This document shows, in pieces, positions 17,521 through 27,180 of a stretch of 64,000 bases of DNA; positions within the stretch are counted from its first letter, which is position 1, and every line of letters begins with the position of its first letter. The DNA lies in assembly GCA_943789425.1 (NCBI GenBank), contig CALSUB010000010.1, forward strand, positions 1 through 64,000. The letters run 5' to 3'. The notes beneath the pieces are model-generated. The model was not told the DNA's origin and did not search any database. It saw only the letters and a program-made list of their open reading frames with translations. Origin of the DNA: an uncultured Luminiphilus sp. (GTDB lineage: Bacteria; Pseudomonadota; Gammaproteobacteria; Pseudomonadales; Halieaceae). The translations under genes were made by a program, and so were the position numbers.

Positions 17521-19896
17521 ATGATTTTATCTGAAAGTTGGCTTCGCGAGTGGGTGAACCCCGATCTGGATTCCGACGGACTAGCGCATCGTTTAACGAT
17601 GGCCGGTCTTGAAGTCGATGCCGTGACGGCGCTAGCAGAGGGGTTGAGTGGTGTGATCGTGGCCGAGATTGTCGCTGCACAGCCACACCCAGATGCTGAC
17701 AAACTTAAGGTTTGCTCGGTGAACACAGGGAGTGACATCGTACAAATAGTCTGTGGCGCGCCCAATGCCGAGGTTGGCCTGAAGGCGCCTTTGGCGCAGC
17801 CGGGAGACAAGCTACCCGGTGGTGTGAAAATTAAGAAAGCCAAACTCCGCGGCGTTGAATCACAAGGCATGCTGTGCTCCGCTGCCGAGCTCACGCTCTC
17901 AGAGGATCACGATGGACTGTTAGCACTGGCATCTGACGCGCCGATTGGCACAGACATTAGCGAGTATCTCAATCTTGATGATCGACTGATCGAAATTGGG
18001 CTGACGCCAAATCGGGCCGATTGTTTGAGTGTGCTGGGCGTGGCGAGAGATTTAGCGGTCGTCGTCGATTTACCTTTTAATGGTGAGGCTAGCGCGCCGG
18101 TTGAGCCTAAAGTAGACGACACCTTCCCCGTCACTGTGCTGAGCCCCGAAAAGTGTCCTCGATACCTAGGTCGGGTTATCAGAGACGTTGATGTGACGCG
18201 CCCAACCCCACTGTTTATGGTTGAGCGGCTAAGACGATCAGGCATCCGCTCGATCGATCCGGTAGTCGACATTACCAATTATGTGATGTTAGAAATTGGG
18301 CAGCCGTTGCATGCCTTCAACCTTGAGGCGCTAGAGGGCGGCATTGTTGTGCGCGAAGCTCAGCCTAATGAGGCCCTGACGTTACTGGACGGGCAATCGA
18401 GAGAGATGACGGCGGGCACGCTAATGATTGCTGATGAGGTCAAGCCACTTGCCATGGCTGGCATTATGGGTGGTGAGGGGAGCGGTGTAGATCAGCAGAC
18501 TCGTCACTTATTTCTGGAAGCCGCTTTTTTTACGCCAGAGCTGATGGCTGGGCGCGCTCGGCAGTACGGGTTGCACACCGACGCATCTCATCGATACGAG
18601 CGAGGCGTTGATCCAGAACTGCCTTATCGTGCGATAGAGCGTGCAACGACCTTACTGATGGAGTGGGTCGGCGGAAAACCAGGGCCGATTACTGATATCT
18701 CTGCTACCGAACATTTACCGGCTCGTACTGGTGTGACGTTGCGCGCCTCCGCCATTGAGGCAATGCTGGGCATTGAGGTGCCAGCGGACGAGGTCACGCG
18801 GATCCTCAAGGGGCTCGGGTTTGAGGTGGTGGTCGACTCAGCCGCTCAAGAGTGGTGCTGTACCGCGCCGAGCTGGCGGTTTGATATGGGCCTTGAGGCA
18901 GATCTTATTGAGGAGATAGCCCGCATTTTTGGCTATGACAATATCCCCACACTGCCGGTTCAGGGAGCGTCGCAAGCAGGCGTAAACAGTGAAGCGACGG
19001 CCTCCCTCGCCGATATCCGACATCGACTCGTATCGAGAGGCTTTAATGAGGCGATTACGTTTAGTTTCGTAAGCCCTGATGCTCAAGCACTTTTCGATCC
19101 TGATTGGGTGCCTGTTGCATTGAAAAACCCCATCTCATCGGATCTTGCTGTGATGCGAACGTCCTTGCTGCCCGGGTTAGCGGGAGCCGCGGCGCACAAC
19201 ATTAAGCGCCAGATAACGCGCGTTCGTTTTTTTGAGACCGGGCTCCGTTTTTTACCCGAAGCTAACGGCTTAACGCAAACGCCGACCTTAGCCCTCATTC
19301 TGTGCGGCGCTCGCACGCCAGAAGGTTGGTCTGCGGAATCTGACTCCGTCGATTTTTACGATCTTAAAGGCGAGATCGAGGCACTGCTTGCCGCAGCGGC
19401 TAAGCCAGTCACGTTTCGGTCTGCCATTAGGGCAGGTCTGCACGACGGACAGACCGCTGAGGTGGTGCTCGGTGATTCCGTGATAGGCGTCATGGGTCGG
19501 TTGCACCCCGTGGCGGCGAGTGAGCTGGATTTGCCCGACAAAACATTTGTTGCCGAGTTAGATTTAGCGGAGGTGCTGCAACGCGCCATGCCTGATTATC
19601 ACGATATCTCACGTTATCCAGAGGTGCGCCGGGACCTTGCGGTAGTGCTCGATAAGCAGGTTGCGGCCAGCGCGGCTGTGGACTTAGTCAAGGCGGCGGC
19701 TGGGGAATACCTAGCTGACGTTGTCGTCTTCGATCTCTACGAGGGCGAGGGAGTGGCGGAAAATGAGAAAAGTCTCGCGATGGGTTTGACTTTCCGAGAT
19801 CAAAGTCGCACTCTCACTGACGAGGAAGTCAGCAACGCGCTGGCTCAAGTAATTGATTCTCTGACAGAAAAGTTGGGCGCTCGCCTGAGGCACTGA
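17521..19896 (+). CDS. pheT: Phenylalanyl-tRNA synthetase beta subunit
   Basis: 791 residues, normal length. It starts MILSESWLREWVNP. Domains: EMAP-like tRNA-binding module (~40-150, CSVNTGSDIVQIVCGAPN), B3/B4 editing domain with the conserved GLTPNRADCLSVLGVARDLA opening, B5 domain (~400-475), the inactive catalytic-like domain, and a C-terminal ferredoxin-fold anticodon-binding domain (SRYPEVRRDLAVVLDK ... GLTFRDQSRTLTDEEV). It lies between pheS and ihfA in one operon. Confidence 0.97.
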   Translation: MILSESWLREWVNPDLDSDGLAHRLTMAGLEVDAVTALAEGLSGVIVAEIVAAQPHPDADKLKVCSVNTGSDIVQIVCGAPNAEVGLKAPLAQPGDKLPGGVKIKKAKLRGVESQGMLCSAAELTLSEDHDGLLALASDAPIGTDISEYLNLDDRLIEIGLTPNRADCLSVLGVARDLAVVVDLPFNGEASAPVEPKVDDTFPVTVLSPEKCPRYLGRVIRDVDVTRPTPLFMVERLRRSGIRSIDPVVDITNYVMLEIGQPLHAFNLEALEGGIVVREAQPNEALTLLDGQSREMTAGTLMIADEVKPLAMAGIMGGEGSGVDQQTRHLFLEAAFFTPELMAGRARQYGLHTDASHRYERGVDPELPYRAIERATTLLMEWVGGKPGPITDISATEHLPARTGVTLRASAIEAMLGIEVPADEVTRILKGLGFEVVVDSAAQEWCCTAPSWRFDMGLEADLIEEIARIFGYDNIPTLPVQGASQAGVNSEATASLADIRHRLVSRGFNEAITFSFVSPDAQALFDPDWVPVALKNPISSDLAVMRTSLLPGLAGAAAHNIKRQITRVRFFETGLRFLPEANGLTQTPTLALILCGARTPEGWSAESDSVDFYDLKGEIEALLAAAAKPVTFRSAIRAGLHDGQTAEVVLGDSVIGVMGRLHPVAASELDLPDKTFVAELDLAEVLQRAMPDYHDISRYPEVRRDLAVVLDKQVAASAAVDLVKAAAGEYLADVVVFDLYEGEGVAENEKSLAMGLTFRDQSRTLTDEEVSNALAQVIDSLTEKLGARLRH

Positions 19897-19904
19897 TTGA
19901 GTAG

Positions 19905-20219
19905 ATGACCGCACTAACCAAATCCGAAATGGCTGATCGACTTCATGAACGCCTCGGCTTAAATAAGCGTGAGGCCAAGGAGTTAGTGGAGCAGTTCTTT
20001 GAGGAAATCCGATTGTGCTTGGAGAACAATGAGCAAGTGAAGCTCTCGGGTTTTGGCAATTTTGATTTGCGGGATAAGCGGCAGCGGCCAGGTCGAAACC
20101 CGAAGACAGGGGAAGAAATTCCGATTTTGGCGCGACGAGTCGTGACGTTTAAAGCGGGCCAGAAGCTGAAAGAAAGAGTGGATCTGAGCATGGGTGACGA
20201 AGGGCTAACGGATGTTTGA
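19905..20219 (+). CDS. ihfA: Integration host factor alpha subunit
   Basis: 104 residues ([20 protein letters not shown]...), a DNA-bending HU-family subunit that pairs with IhfB. The DNA-intercalating arm reads [26 protein letters not shown] with the conserved Pro. It starts eight bases after pheT, as in other gammaproteobacteria, and its end overlaps the MerR-type gene by eight bases. IHF is also a common helper of P4-type integrases. Confidence 0.97.
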   Translation: MTALTKSEMADRLHERLGLNKREAKELVEQFFEEIRLCLENNEQVKLSGFGNFDLRDKRQRPGRNPKTGEEIPILARRVVTFKAGQKLKERVDLSMGDEGLTDV

Positions 20220-20571
20220 TGCAACCCACAATGATGAGTTGCCGGCTATTCCAGGTAAGCGCTACTTTACTATTGGTGAGGTGAGCGAACTGTGTGCCGT
20301 CAAGCCGCACGTTTTGCGTTATTGGGAGCAGGAGTTCTCACAGCTGAGCCCTGTGAAGCGACGTGGTAATCGACGTTATTACCAGCGCGAAGATGTTGAG
20401 TTAGTGCGTACCATTCGCAGTTTGCTTTATGCTCAGGGCTATACTATCGGTGGTGCGCGTCAACGTTTAAGTAACGAACGCCGTGATCCCACGCCGGTGG
20501 AAGTACAGGCTGCTATTCGTGAGAGTTTGAGCGATCTAGAAAAAGCACGTACGCTGCTTTCTTCGGTTTAA
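20212..20571 (+). CDS. MerR-family regulator downstream of ihfA
   Basis: 119 residues. The winged-helix part [25 protein letters not shown] and [19 protein letters not shown] is typical of MerR proteins; a short C-terminal helix follows and there is no metal-binding Cys. This small MerR gene is found after ihfA in many gammaproteobacteria, with unknown target. It is translationally coupled to ihfA by an 8-base overlap and is followed by tRNA-Pro. Confidence 0.92.
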   Translation: MFDATHNDELPAIPGKRYFTIGEVSELCAVKPHVLRYWEQEFSQLSPVKRRGNRRYYQREDVELVRTIRSLLYAQGYTIGGARQRLSNERRDPTPVEVQAAIRESLSDLEKARTLLSSV

Positions 20572-20600
20572 ACCCCCACCAAATTTGGGTATGATTCGCG

Positions 20601-20683
<83 letters not shown>

Positions 20684-20963
20684 ATTTATACTTCAATATC
20701 AATCGCTTGCTGATCATGCCTCATTGAGGTGCTCGGTGGAGATTTGATTTACCCAGCATTTATCCGGGTACATCCCTTTAGCGCTTAATAGGCTGCCGTT
20801 CCTGAGACTTCAGAAAAATCTGCATTGATAAACAATCAAGGAGATTCAATTGGCAAGTGGTGGCGCTAAACCCAATGCGTGACGTTGCTGAATAAGACGG
20901 GTTTGCTACTGAACGTATCAGTTGACATTGTTCTGCTGACATTAAGTTATGGAGGTTTAGCGG

Positions 20964-21839
20964 GTGCCTGAAAGACTCGATTTGCGTTATCGCACCTCCG
21001 CAGAGAATGATAGCGACCGTGCAAATGCCATTTTTTCTGGTGCTGTATTAGTTTACCGCTCAGTGCCAGCGATGCATGAGCTGGTAGATTGTCTCCGTGA
21101 AATCACGCAACGAGAAGTTGGCCTGAGTGATCCTTGTTTGGCGGAATCGATACTAAAGTCCGAAGAGTTTCGGCACCGTGCTAGCTCTGCTAGACAAATT
21201 GTTAGGGAACATGACGACGTTGCAAGGCTCTATAAGAAGGTATTGCTCGAGGCGGGTGTCGATGTTTCTGCTGTGTTCTATGATCACTTTAAGCTGCGTT
21301 TTCAACCATCAGACGACGCTTCAAAAACTCGGTATATGCGCGACTTGCCAGCGCATCGAGATACATGGGGATCCAATATTCATGCACAAATCAATTGGTG
21401 GGCACCTGTTTGGCCCGTGACAGCCGACCGAACGATTGGGATTTTTCCAGCGCTGTGGAATGTGCCGGTGCCAAACGTCAGTGCTGAGTGGAGCTATCGG
21501 GAACTGATTCAGCGCCTCAAGGGTGACAAGAGCACAAGGTACCCCATGCTGCCACAGTGCCTGGCTCCGCCGTCACCCACTGAGGCAGAGCCCATCGTCA
21601 TACATCCGGGTGACATCATGGCTTTCTCGGGTGCGCATTTACATTGCTCTATGCCAAATGAGTCTGGGCTAGTTCGGGTTAGTACTGAAACGCGTACCGT
21701 GTCAGCTCACGATTTACTCTATTCACGTTCCGCTAACAATGTTGATTGCGGAGCATCAGTCAGCCATTTTGATTGGTTCCATCATATAGAGACGGGCGAT
21801 TCGCTGGCCCATCATGCGCTGGGAGGTCAAACCACGTGA
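20964..21839 (+). CDS. Fe(II)/2-oxoglutarate dioxygenase-like protein (phytanoyl-CoA type), unassigned
   Basis: 291 residues from GTG 20964, preceded by GGAGG at 20951-20955. A possible iron site is visible: H131-x-D133 (PAHRDTW), a distal His at 225 or 227 (SGAHLHCSM) and an Arg at 239 or 244 that could bind 2-oxoglutarate. The spacing of ~92 residues between HxD and the distal His fits the cupin fold of these enzymes. No substrate can be named. It is followed 217 bp later by a P450. The upstream 280 bp after tRNA-Pro show no gene. Confidence 0.6.
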   Translation: MPERLDLRYRTSAENDSDRANAIFSGAVLVYRSVPAMHELVDCLREITQREVGLSDPCLAESILKSEEFRHRASSARQIVREHDDVARLYKKVLLEAGVDVSAVFYDHFKLRFQPSDDASKTRYMRDLPAHRDTWGSNIHAQINWWAPVWPVTADRTIGIFPALWNVPVPNVSAEWSYRELIQRLKGDKSTRYPMLPQCLAPPSPTEAEPIVIHPGDIMAFSGAHLHCSMPNESGLVRVSTETRTVSAHDLLYSRSANNVDCGASVSHFDWFHHIETGDSLAHHALGGQTT

Positions 21840-22056
21840 GCACGCTCAGTCGATTCCGCCACTAATGTATCCGGGCGGTCATCATTGAATCCGTGCAACC
21901 CTCCAGTGGTTGTCATGAGGGCATCATTCCTCTGAGCCGCATTAGCAAAAACCGGTTGATATCGGCTCGGATCTAAACAGGAGCTCGTGTTGCACCTTGG
22001 CGCTATTTCCGGTTGGATACAGTGGATTAGTCGTTTTGATCTGTGGAGGGCGGCCC

Positions 22057-23376
22057 ATGACACTGCCAGAGAGTCACTCAAACACCGTCTCGTGCCCGCA
22101 TGAGCTTATCGATGTCGATTTGTTTTCTGCCGGTGCGCAGGAACACTGGTACGACGCTTACTCCATATTACATCGTGAAGCGCCGGTGCACCGGTTGGCA
22201 GGAGAGGGCCTCACTCCCCAAACTGACGCCTTTATTCTTAGCCGCTACGACGACATTAATCGGGTAGTTAAGGATCCGCTGCGTTTCACGCCAATTACCT
22301 CGCTGATGCTCGAGCAATTGGCGGCCTCCGACACGCCGCCTGAGCAAATGGATTACATCAATATGATGATGGTTTCCATGCTCACTCTGAGGCCCACGGT
22401 TGAGATGTGGCGGGCACACCGAAAGGAACTCACCGATCCTTGGGTTGGTCCGGGTGCAGAGCGTCATCGCGACATGATTACCCGGCGTGTGGATGCGTTG
22501 ATTGATCAGCTTCCGAGTGAGGGCGACATTGACTTCGTGCAGGCCTTCGCCCGACCGCTGCCGCAGCAAGTGATGGCCGAGGTGCTGGGCTTTCCGGAAG
22601 CAGATATTCCCCAGCTGGCGGCTTGGGGTGAAGCCCAAGTCATGCCGTTTGTTTATGGGGAAGGCCACTTTAATCGCCTCACCGACGAACAACTCGACGC
22701 TCAGTTTGAAAAGCTCGAAGGGTTTAAGGAGTACGTTCAGGACGTCGTCAAGGCAAAGCGCGTGAAGCCCGGCAATGACATGATCAGTTTTATGACTCAG
22801 GTCACTTACAGCGCACTGGACCGAAAACTCACCGACCTCGAAATTAACGGCATCGTCTATGCAATGGTGCTGGGCGGATTAGAGACCACGCAGTACGCAC
22901 TGGAACAGCAGGCCCAATTGATGTGTGATCGACCAGAGCGCTTTGTGGCTTTGAAGGATGATCCCGCTCTACTTCGTGTCTTTATCGAGGAGTCGTTAAG
23001 ACTGAGAGCGCCCACGCAGGGGCTCTCTACCCGGCTCACCAGTCAGGATGAAATGTTTGGTGATGTCGAGGTACCAAGGGGGTCAGTGCTCCACCTTAGG
23101 TGGGCGGCAGCGAATATCGACGCCGCCGAATTTGATTGCCCGCTGGATCTCAGGTTGGACCGCAAGGCAGCCAGCCGGCATCTGTCTTTTTCGGCAGGAC
23201 CGCGAGTGTGTCCGGGTGCCGGTATTTCACGGCTGGAGCAACAAATAGCGTGGACCCGCCTTCTCGAGCGCTGCGATAGTATTCGGTACGGCACCGAAAA
23301 CGCCTTTTTGCATCAACCTGGCATTATGTTGGGGACCTTGGAATTGAACCTACATATTGTCAAATCGCCAGCCTGA
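22057..23376 (+). CDS. Cytochrome P450
   Basis: 439 residues from ATG 22057, with GGAGGG at 22045-22050. Soluble bacterial P450: I-helix YAMVLGGLETTQYALEQ with the acid/Thr pair, K-helix EESLRLRAP (ExxR), and the haem loop FSAGPRVCPGAG with the thiolate Cys at ~385. The redox partner is not encoded nearby. Its stop is 16 bp before the ABM-domain gene, so the two form an operon. Substrate unknown; related marine P450s oxidise fatty acids, terpenes or sterols. Confidence 0.92.
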   Translation: MTLPESHSNTVSCPHELIDVDLFSAGAQEHWYDAYSILHREAPVHRLAGEGLTPQTDAFILSRYDDINRVVKDPLRFTPITSLMLEQLAASDTPPEQMDYINMMMVSMLTLRPTVEMWRAHRKELTDPWVGPGAERHRDMITRRVDALIDQLPSEGDIDFVQAFARPLPQQVMAEVLGFPEADIPQLAAWGEAQVMPFVYGEGHFNRLTDEQLDAQFEKLEGFKEYVQDVVKAKRVKPGNDMISFMTQVTYSALDRKLTDLEINGIVYAMVLGGLETTQYALEQQAQLMCDRPERFVALKDDPALLRVFIEESLRLRAPTQGLSTRLTSQDEMFGDVEVPRGSVLHLRWAAANIDAAEFDCPLDLRLDRKAASRHLSFSAGPRVCPGAGISRLEQQIAWTRLLERCDSIRYGTENAFLHQPGIMLGTLELNLHIVKSPA

Positions 23377-23392
23377 ACGGGAGCACACAGAT

Positions 23393-23791
23393 ATGGCCAC
23401 GATCCTCGCGCACCTCGAAATCAAACCCGGCATGGAAAGCCAATGGGAGGCGATCATGTCTGACATGGTCCGCGAGACCTTTGAAAAAGAAGCGCGCGTA
23501 TTGCGCTATGAGTACTTTAAGGGCCAAAAGCCTCTCCATTATTACTGCCTGCTTTCGTTTGAAGACAAGTGGGCGTTCTACCTTCATCAGGCCTCGGATT
23601 ATCATGAGGGCCATGACTTTGAGGGAGTGCTGGCCAATGTTGAGTTGGAGTACCTTGATCCGGTTCAAGGTGCCAACGCCTTGCCGGCAACCGAAAACCC
23701 GCCACTGCCTGATGATGCTTCCGATACCCTGCGCAACACCGAGGCACTGTTTCCAGTTCTAATACCAAAATGGTGGGTGTCGAGAGCGTAG
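23393..23791 (+). CDS. Antibiotic-biosynthesis-monooxygenase (ABM) domain protein
   Basis: 132 residues from ATG 23393 (MATILAHLEIKPGMESQWEA). The pattern of a short dimeric ferredoxin-like ABM fold is visible: beta strand, helix, RVLRYEYFKGQKPLHYYCLLSFEDKWAFYLHQAS (split here by position ~45-78) and a second strand. The C-terminal tail (~95-132, ending LIPKWWVSRA) is longer than usual. The tight spacing to the P450 gene suggests a shared pathway, for example cleanup or isomerisation of the P450 product; this is inference. Confidence 0.75.
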   Translation: MATILAHLEIKPGMESQWEAIMSDMVRETFEKEARVLRYEYFKGQKPLHYYCLLSFEDKWAFYLHQASDYHEGHDFEGVLANVELEYLDPVQGANALPATENPPLPDDASDTLRNTEALFPVLIPKWWVSRA

Positions 23792-23847
23792 TGGGCTGAG
23801 AGTTTGCTAGCGTCTTTGCTGATCGAGCGCTCATCAATACCCTAGCG

Positions 23848-24618
23848 TTACATACCACCTGTTATATAGAGGCACTGGCCGGTAATCCAGCTAGCGGCCG
23901 GCGATGCGATAAAGACCACAGCGGCACCGATGTCCTCCACTTTGCCAAAGCGCTGCAGGGGAATGCCCAAACTCTTCTCCATTGCGGGCACCTGCTCTTC
24001 GCTTATGCCGGTAGACTCCTGGAAGTTCTGGGTAGGCACAGGGCCTGGCGCCACTGCGTTGACTCGAATCTTGGGTGCCAGCTCCACCGAAAGCGTTTCG
24101 GTAAGGCTGTTGGTAGCGGCTTTAGCCGCGGCATAAGGGCCATTTTTTCTCTGGGGTCCGAAGGCGGTTCTCGAAGATATATTGATGATGACGCCGCCCG
24201 CCTCATCCATCAGCTTTGCGGCAGCTGTTGAACCCGCCCAGACGGATTTCAGGTTCAGGTCAATCTGGGCGTTCCAGCGGTCTTCGGGGGTGCGGGTAAG
24301 GTAACGTGGTGTGGCATCAGGCAGACCACCGGCGTTGTTGATCCAGATAGTTGGGGTGCCGAGAATGCCGACAACCTGTTCACCCAATGCATCTAGCTGC
24401 CCTGAAGCAGTCACATCGGTTGGCACAGCGAGGCCCTTGCGGCCGCGTTGCTCAATTTCACGCACAACAGCTTTGAGATCAGCCAGGTTGCGCGAGGCGA
24501 CGGCGACATCGGCGCCGGCCTCGGCCAGGCACAGCGCTATTCCGCGACCAATACCCTTGCCACCGCCAGTTACCACCGCTACCTGGCCGTCCAGGCGAAA
24601 TGAATCAAGAATAGCCAT
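23848..24618 (-). CDS. Short-chain dehydrogenase/reductase
   Basis: 256 residues. Classical SDR: cofactor motif TGGGKGIGRG (residues ~17-26), NNAG (~94-97), catalytic Ser-Tyr-Lys (NISSRTAFG, then PYAAAKAA) and the C-terminal PGPVPTQ. An Arg after strand 2 (ASRNLADL) favours NADP(H). It is convergent with the P450-ABM pair, which suggests oxidation of an alcohol formed by a P450, though the substrate is unknown. Confidence 0.93.
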   Translation of the reverse strand: MAILDSFRLDGQVAVVTGGGKGIGRGIALCLAEAGADVAVASRNLADLKAVVREIEQRGRKGLAVPTDVTASGQLDALGEQVVGILGTPTIWINNAGGLPDATPRYLTRTPEDRWNAQIDLNLKSVWAGSTAAAKLMDEAGGVIINISSRTAFGPQRKNGPYAAAKAATNSLTETLSVELAPKIRVNAVAPGPVPTQNFQESTGISEEQVPAMEKSLGIPLQRFGKVEDIGAAVVFIASPAASWITGQCLYITGGM

Positions 24619-24868
24619 AATCCGCGTGCTCAGTTAGCGCCGACCATTATTATGCATCAATCGAAAACCCGAGCATTGTAGTCTCCAAACCATTGGATTC
24701 TGGCAGCGGAACTCGGGTCACTGCACCGCATCACTCTGCGAACCCATTATCCCCAAACTCCCGATAGTGTCCCGCCGCCCTAAACCTGTGGCTCCGATTG
24801 CTATTCCGCAAGGTCAGCATCCTGACAATACAACGCGCGGATACCGCGTCGTCAGTCGTTTCATCTGT

Positions 24869-26758
24869 TTATTTGCGATCAGCAGTTGGGCGTTTGCGTG
24901 GCTTTTTTGGTTTTGAGTCAGCGCCGCGGTGCGCTTTTGGCTTACTTTTTGCGGCGGGCTTATTTTTCTTGCCTTTACCGGCCGGCTTGGTACGGCGCTG
25001 CTCACCGGCGGAGCTATTATGAATACTCAATTTCAGTGGCTTTTGACAAACCCTTACCTTGTAGAGATGATCAAACAACTCTTTCGGCATGCCCTCCGGC
25101 AGATCAACGGTGCTGTGGTCATCATGTAATGTGATATGACCAATAAACTGCGCGTCAATGTCCGCTTCATTGGCGATCGCGCCGACAATATTTTTTGGTG
25201 AGACATCGTCGTTCCGGCCGACTTCAATACGATAGGTGACCATCTCGACGTTATTGCCTTCATGATCAGTTATCGGCTTCTTGCTTTGAGAGGCTTTTGG
25301 AGCGCGCTCAGAACGCTGACGCTCATTTCGTTCGGTTCGGTCAGCACGTTCGTTGCGGTCGTTTCGGTCTGGACGTTCATTGCGCTGACGGGCCTTGCGA
25401 CTGTTAGCGCGGTCGTTGTCGGAGGCTCTGGGCGTATCGATAACCACCAGCTTAGGGAATAACGGACGCTCTTTCTGCACCTCAAACGCCAGCGCCGCCG
25501 CAAGCAGCGCCATGTCGATATCGTGCTCAGCGGCAACCTCTTTAACCAGTGAGTGAAACTTATCCAGTTTGGTGGACTGAGACATACCTACCAGCTGCTG
25601 TTTAAACAGCTCAACGCGTTGCCCACTGACCTCTTCATTGCTGGGCAAATTAAAGGCACTGATAGGCTGGCGTGTAGATTTCTCAATTGAGCGCAATAGG
25701 CGGGTTTCTTTTTGAGTAACCAGCATGATGGCTTTACCCTCGCGACCCGCGCGCCCAGTTCGACCAATACGGTGAACATAGGACTCATTGTCGTGGGGAA
25801 CATCATAGTTAATCACGTGACTGATCCGCTCAACATCCAGGCCACGCGCGGCGACGTCGGTGGCCACCACAATGTCGAGCTGGCCTTTCTTTAAACGATT
25901 GATGGCGCGTTCACGCACAGCTTGGGTCAGATCACCGTTGAGTGCCGCCGAGGAAAATCCACGGGCCTCCAGTTTTTCAGCAATCTCCAGTGTTGAGGAT
26001 TTAGTGCGGACAAAGATAATCATGCCATCAAACTGCTCAACTTCGAGGATGCGTGTCAGGGCATCCATCTTCTGGTGGCCCTTAACCATCAGATGCGCCT
26101 GAGCGATACGCTCAACCGTCGTCGTCTTGTTTTCGATACTGACTAATTCGGCATCGCCCAGATACTTGTCGGCAACTCGTTTAATCGCTGGTGGCATCGT
26201 CGCAGAGAACAGGGCACGCTGACACTCAGGCGGGGTCTTGGCGAGAATCGTTTCTACATCATCGATAAAGCCCATTCGCAACATTTCGTCCGCTTCATCC
26301 AAGATCAAACCCTTGATCTGGCTGAGGTCCAGACTCCGACGACGCAAATGGTCAAGCATCCGCCCGGGGGTGCCCACCACAACTTGAGCACCGCGCTTAA
26401 GCCCGCGGAGCTGTCCGCCGATATCGGCACCACCGTAGATCGGCAGAACGTGGAAGCCTTTGATGTGTTTTGCATAACTTTGAAAGGCTTCAGCCACCTG
26501 AATCGCCAATTCGCGGGTCGGGGTTAACACCAATACCTGCGGTGCGGTTTGTTTCTCGTCCAGCTGGCTCAAAAAAGGCAGTGCGAAGGCAGCAGTTTTA
26601 CCAGTACCGGTCTGGGCAGTACCCAGTAGATTTTTACCTGCTAGCAGAATGGGAATGCTCGCCGCTTGAACGGGCGAGGGCTGCTCGTAACCGAGTTGCT
26701 TTACCGCTTTGAGGACCGGGGCAGCAATACCCAGAGATGCGAAGTCGACCGATGACAT
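24869..26758 (-). CDS. deaD: DEAD-box RNA helicase of the DeaD/CsdA type
   Basis: 629 residues. Q motif (YEQPSPVQAASIP), Walker A AQTGTGKT (~48-55), DEAD (LILDEADEMLRMGF), SAT, and helicase C-domain HRIGRTGRAGREG. After a charged Arg/Asn/Asp-rich linker (~435-500) comes the DbpA-like RNA-binding domain (NDDVSPKNIVGAIANEADI), then a Lys/Pro-rich tail to the end. This order is that of DeaD, which helps assemble the 50S subunit and unwinds RNA in the cold. Transcribed leftward from a 422-bp intergenic region. Confidence 0.93.
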   Translation of the reverse strand: MSSVDFASLGIAAPVLKAVKQLGYEQPSPVQAASIPILLAGKNLLGTAQTGTGKTAAFALPFLSQLDEKQTAPQVLVLTPTRELAIQVAEAFQSYAKHIKGFHVLPIYGGADIGGQLRGLKRGAQVVVGTPGRMLDHLRRRSLDLSQIKGLILDEADEMLRMGFIDDVETILAKTPPECQRALFSATMPPAIKRVADKYLGDAELVSIENKTTTVERIAQAHLMVKGHQKMDALTRILEVEQFDGMIIFVRTKSSTLEIAEKLEARGFSSAALNGDLTQAVRERAINRLKKGQLDIVVATDVAARGLDVERISHVINYDVPHDNESYVHRIGRTGRAGREGKAIMLVTQKETRLLRSIEKSTRQPISAFNLPSNEEVSGQRVELFKQQLVGMSQSTKLDKFHSLVKEVAAEHDIDMALLAAALAFEVQKERPLFPKLVVIDTPRASDNDRANSRKARQRNERPDRNDRNERADRTERNERQRSERAPKASQSKKPITDHEGNNVEMVTYRIEVGRNDDVSPKNIVGAIANEADIDAQFIGHITLHDDHSTVDLPEGMPKELFDHLYKVRVCQKPLKLSIHNSSAGEQRRTKPAGKGKKNKPAAKSKPKAHRGADSKPKKPRKRPTADRK

Positions 26759-27180
26759 TGAATTACCTGTGTTTGGGGCGCTTTAAACTCCCCACTATTG
26801 AGGCCGCGGAGCATACGCCTAGGTAGCTATTTTTTATATATTTTTTCGGGTTCATTTTTCGCAAGCGCCAGGGCGCCGTGACAGATATAAAGCAAAATTG
26901 GCGGGTTGGTTTGAACACTTTACCTTGCTGGGATAAAGCCAAGACGCTAGCTACGCACTCGATTTTTCTTGAATCGGCAAAAACCCTGTTCCTGCGCGAG
27001 AGACGTCACTGCCAGTGCTAGTGCCCTAAGTGTCGGCGTTGGTCTCTGCTCTCCGAGTCGCAGTTGCGTCTCTCGTTGCGCGGCGCTGAGGCTATTTACC
27101 CCCCGCAATGAATGCAGATAATCTCGTTCCGGCCCATCTCGGTCGAAAGGCAGTCAGCATGCCTCGCCTTCGTTTACCCA
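26759..27180 (-). other. Long intergenic region / probable 5' leader of deaD
   Basis: The 422 bp between the deaD start and the end of the leftward P450 gene contain no gene. An AT-rich block (TATTTTTTATATATTTTTT at about 26828-26847) lies 70-90 bases before deaD and could hold its promoter. Cold-shock deaD genes often have long regulated leaders; no specific structure was identified here. Confidence 0.4.

Noticed and set aside
21827-22081. 84-residue minus-strand frame between the 2OG-like and P450 genes
   Set aside because: Overlaps the start of the P450 and shows no family features.
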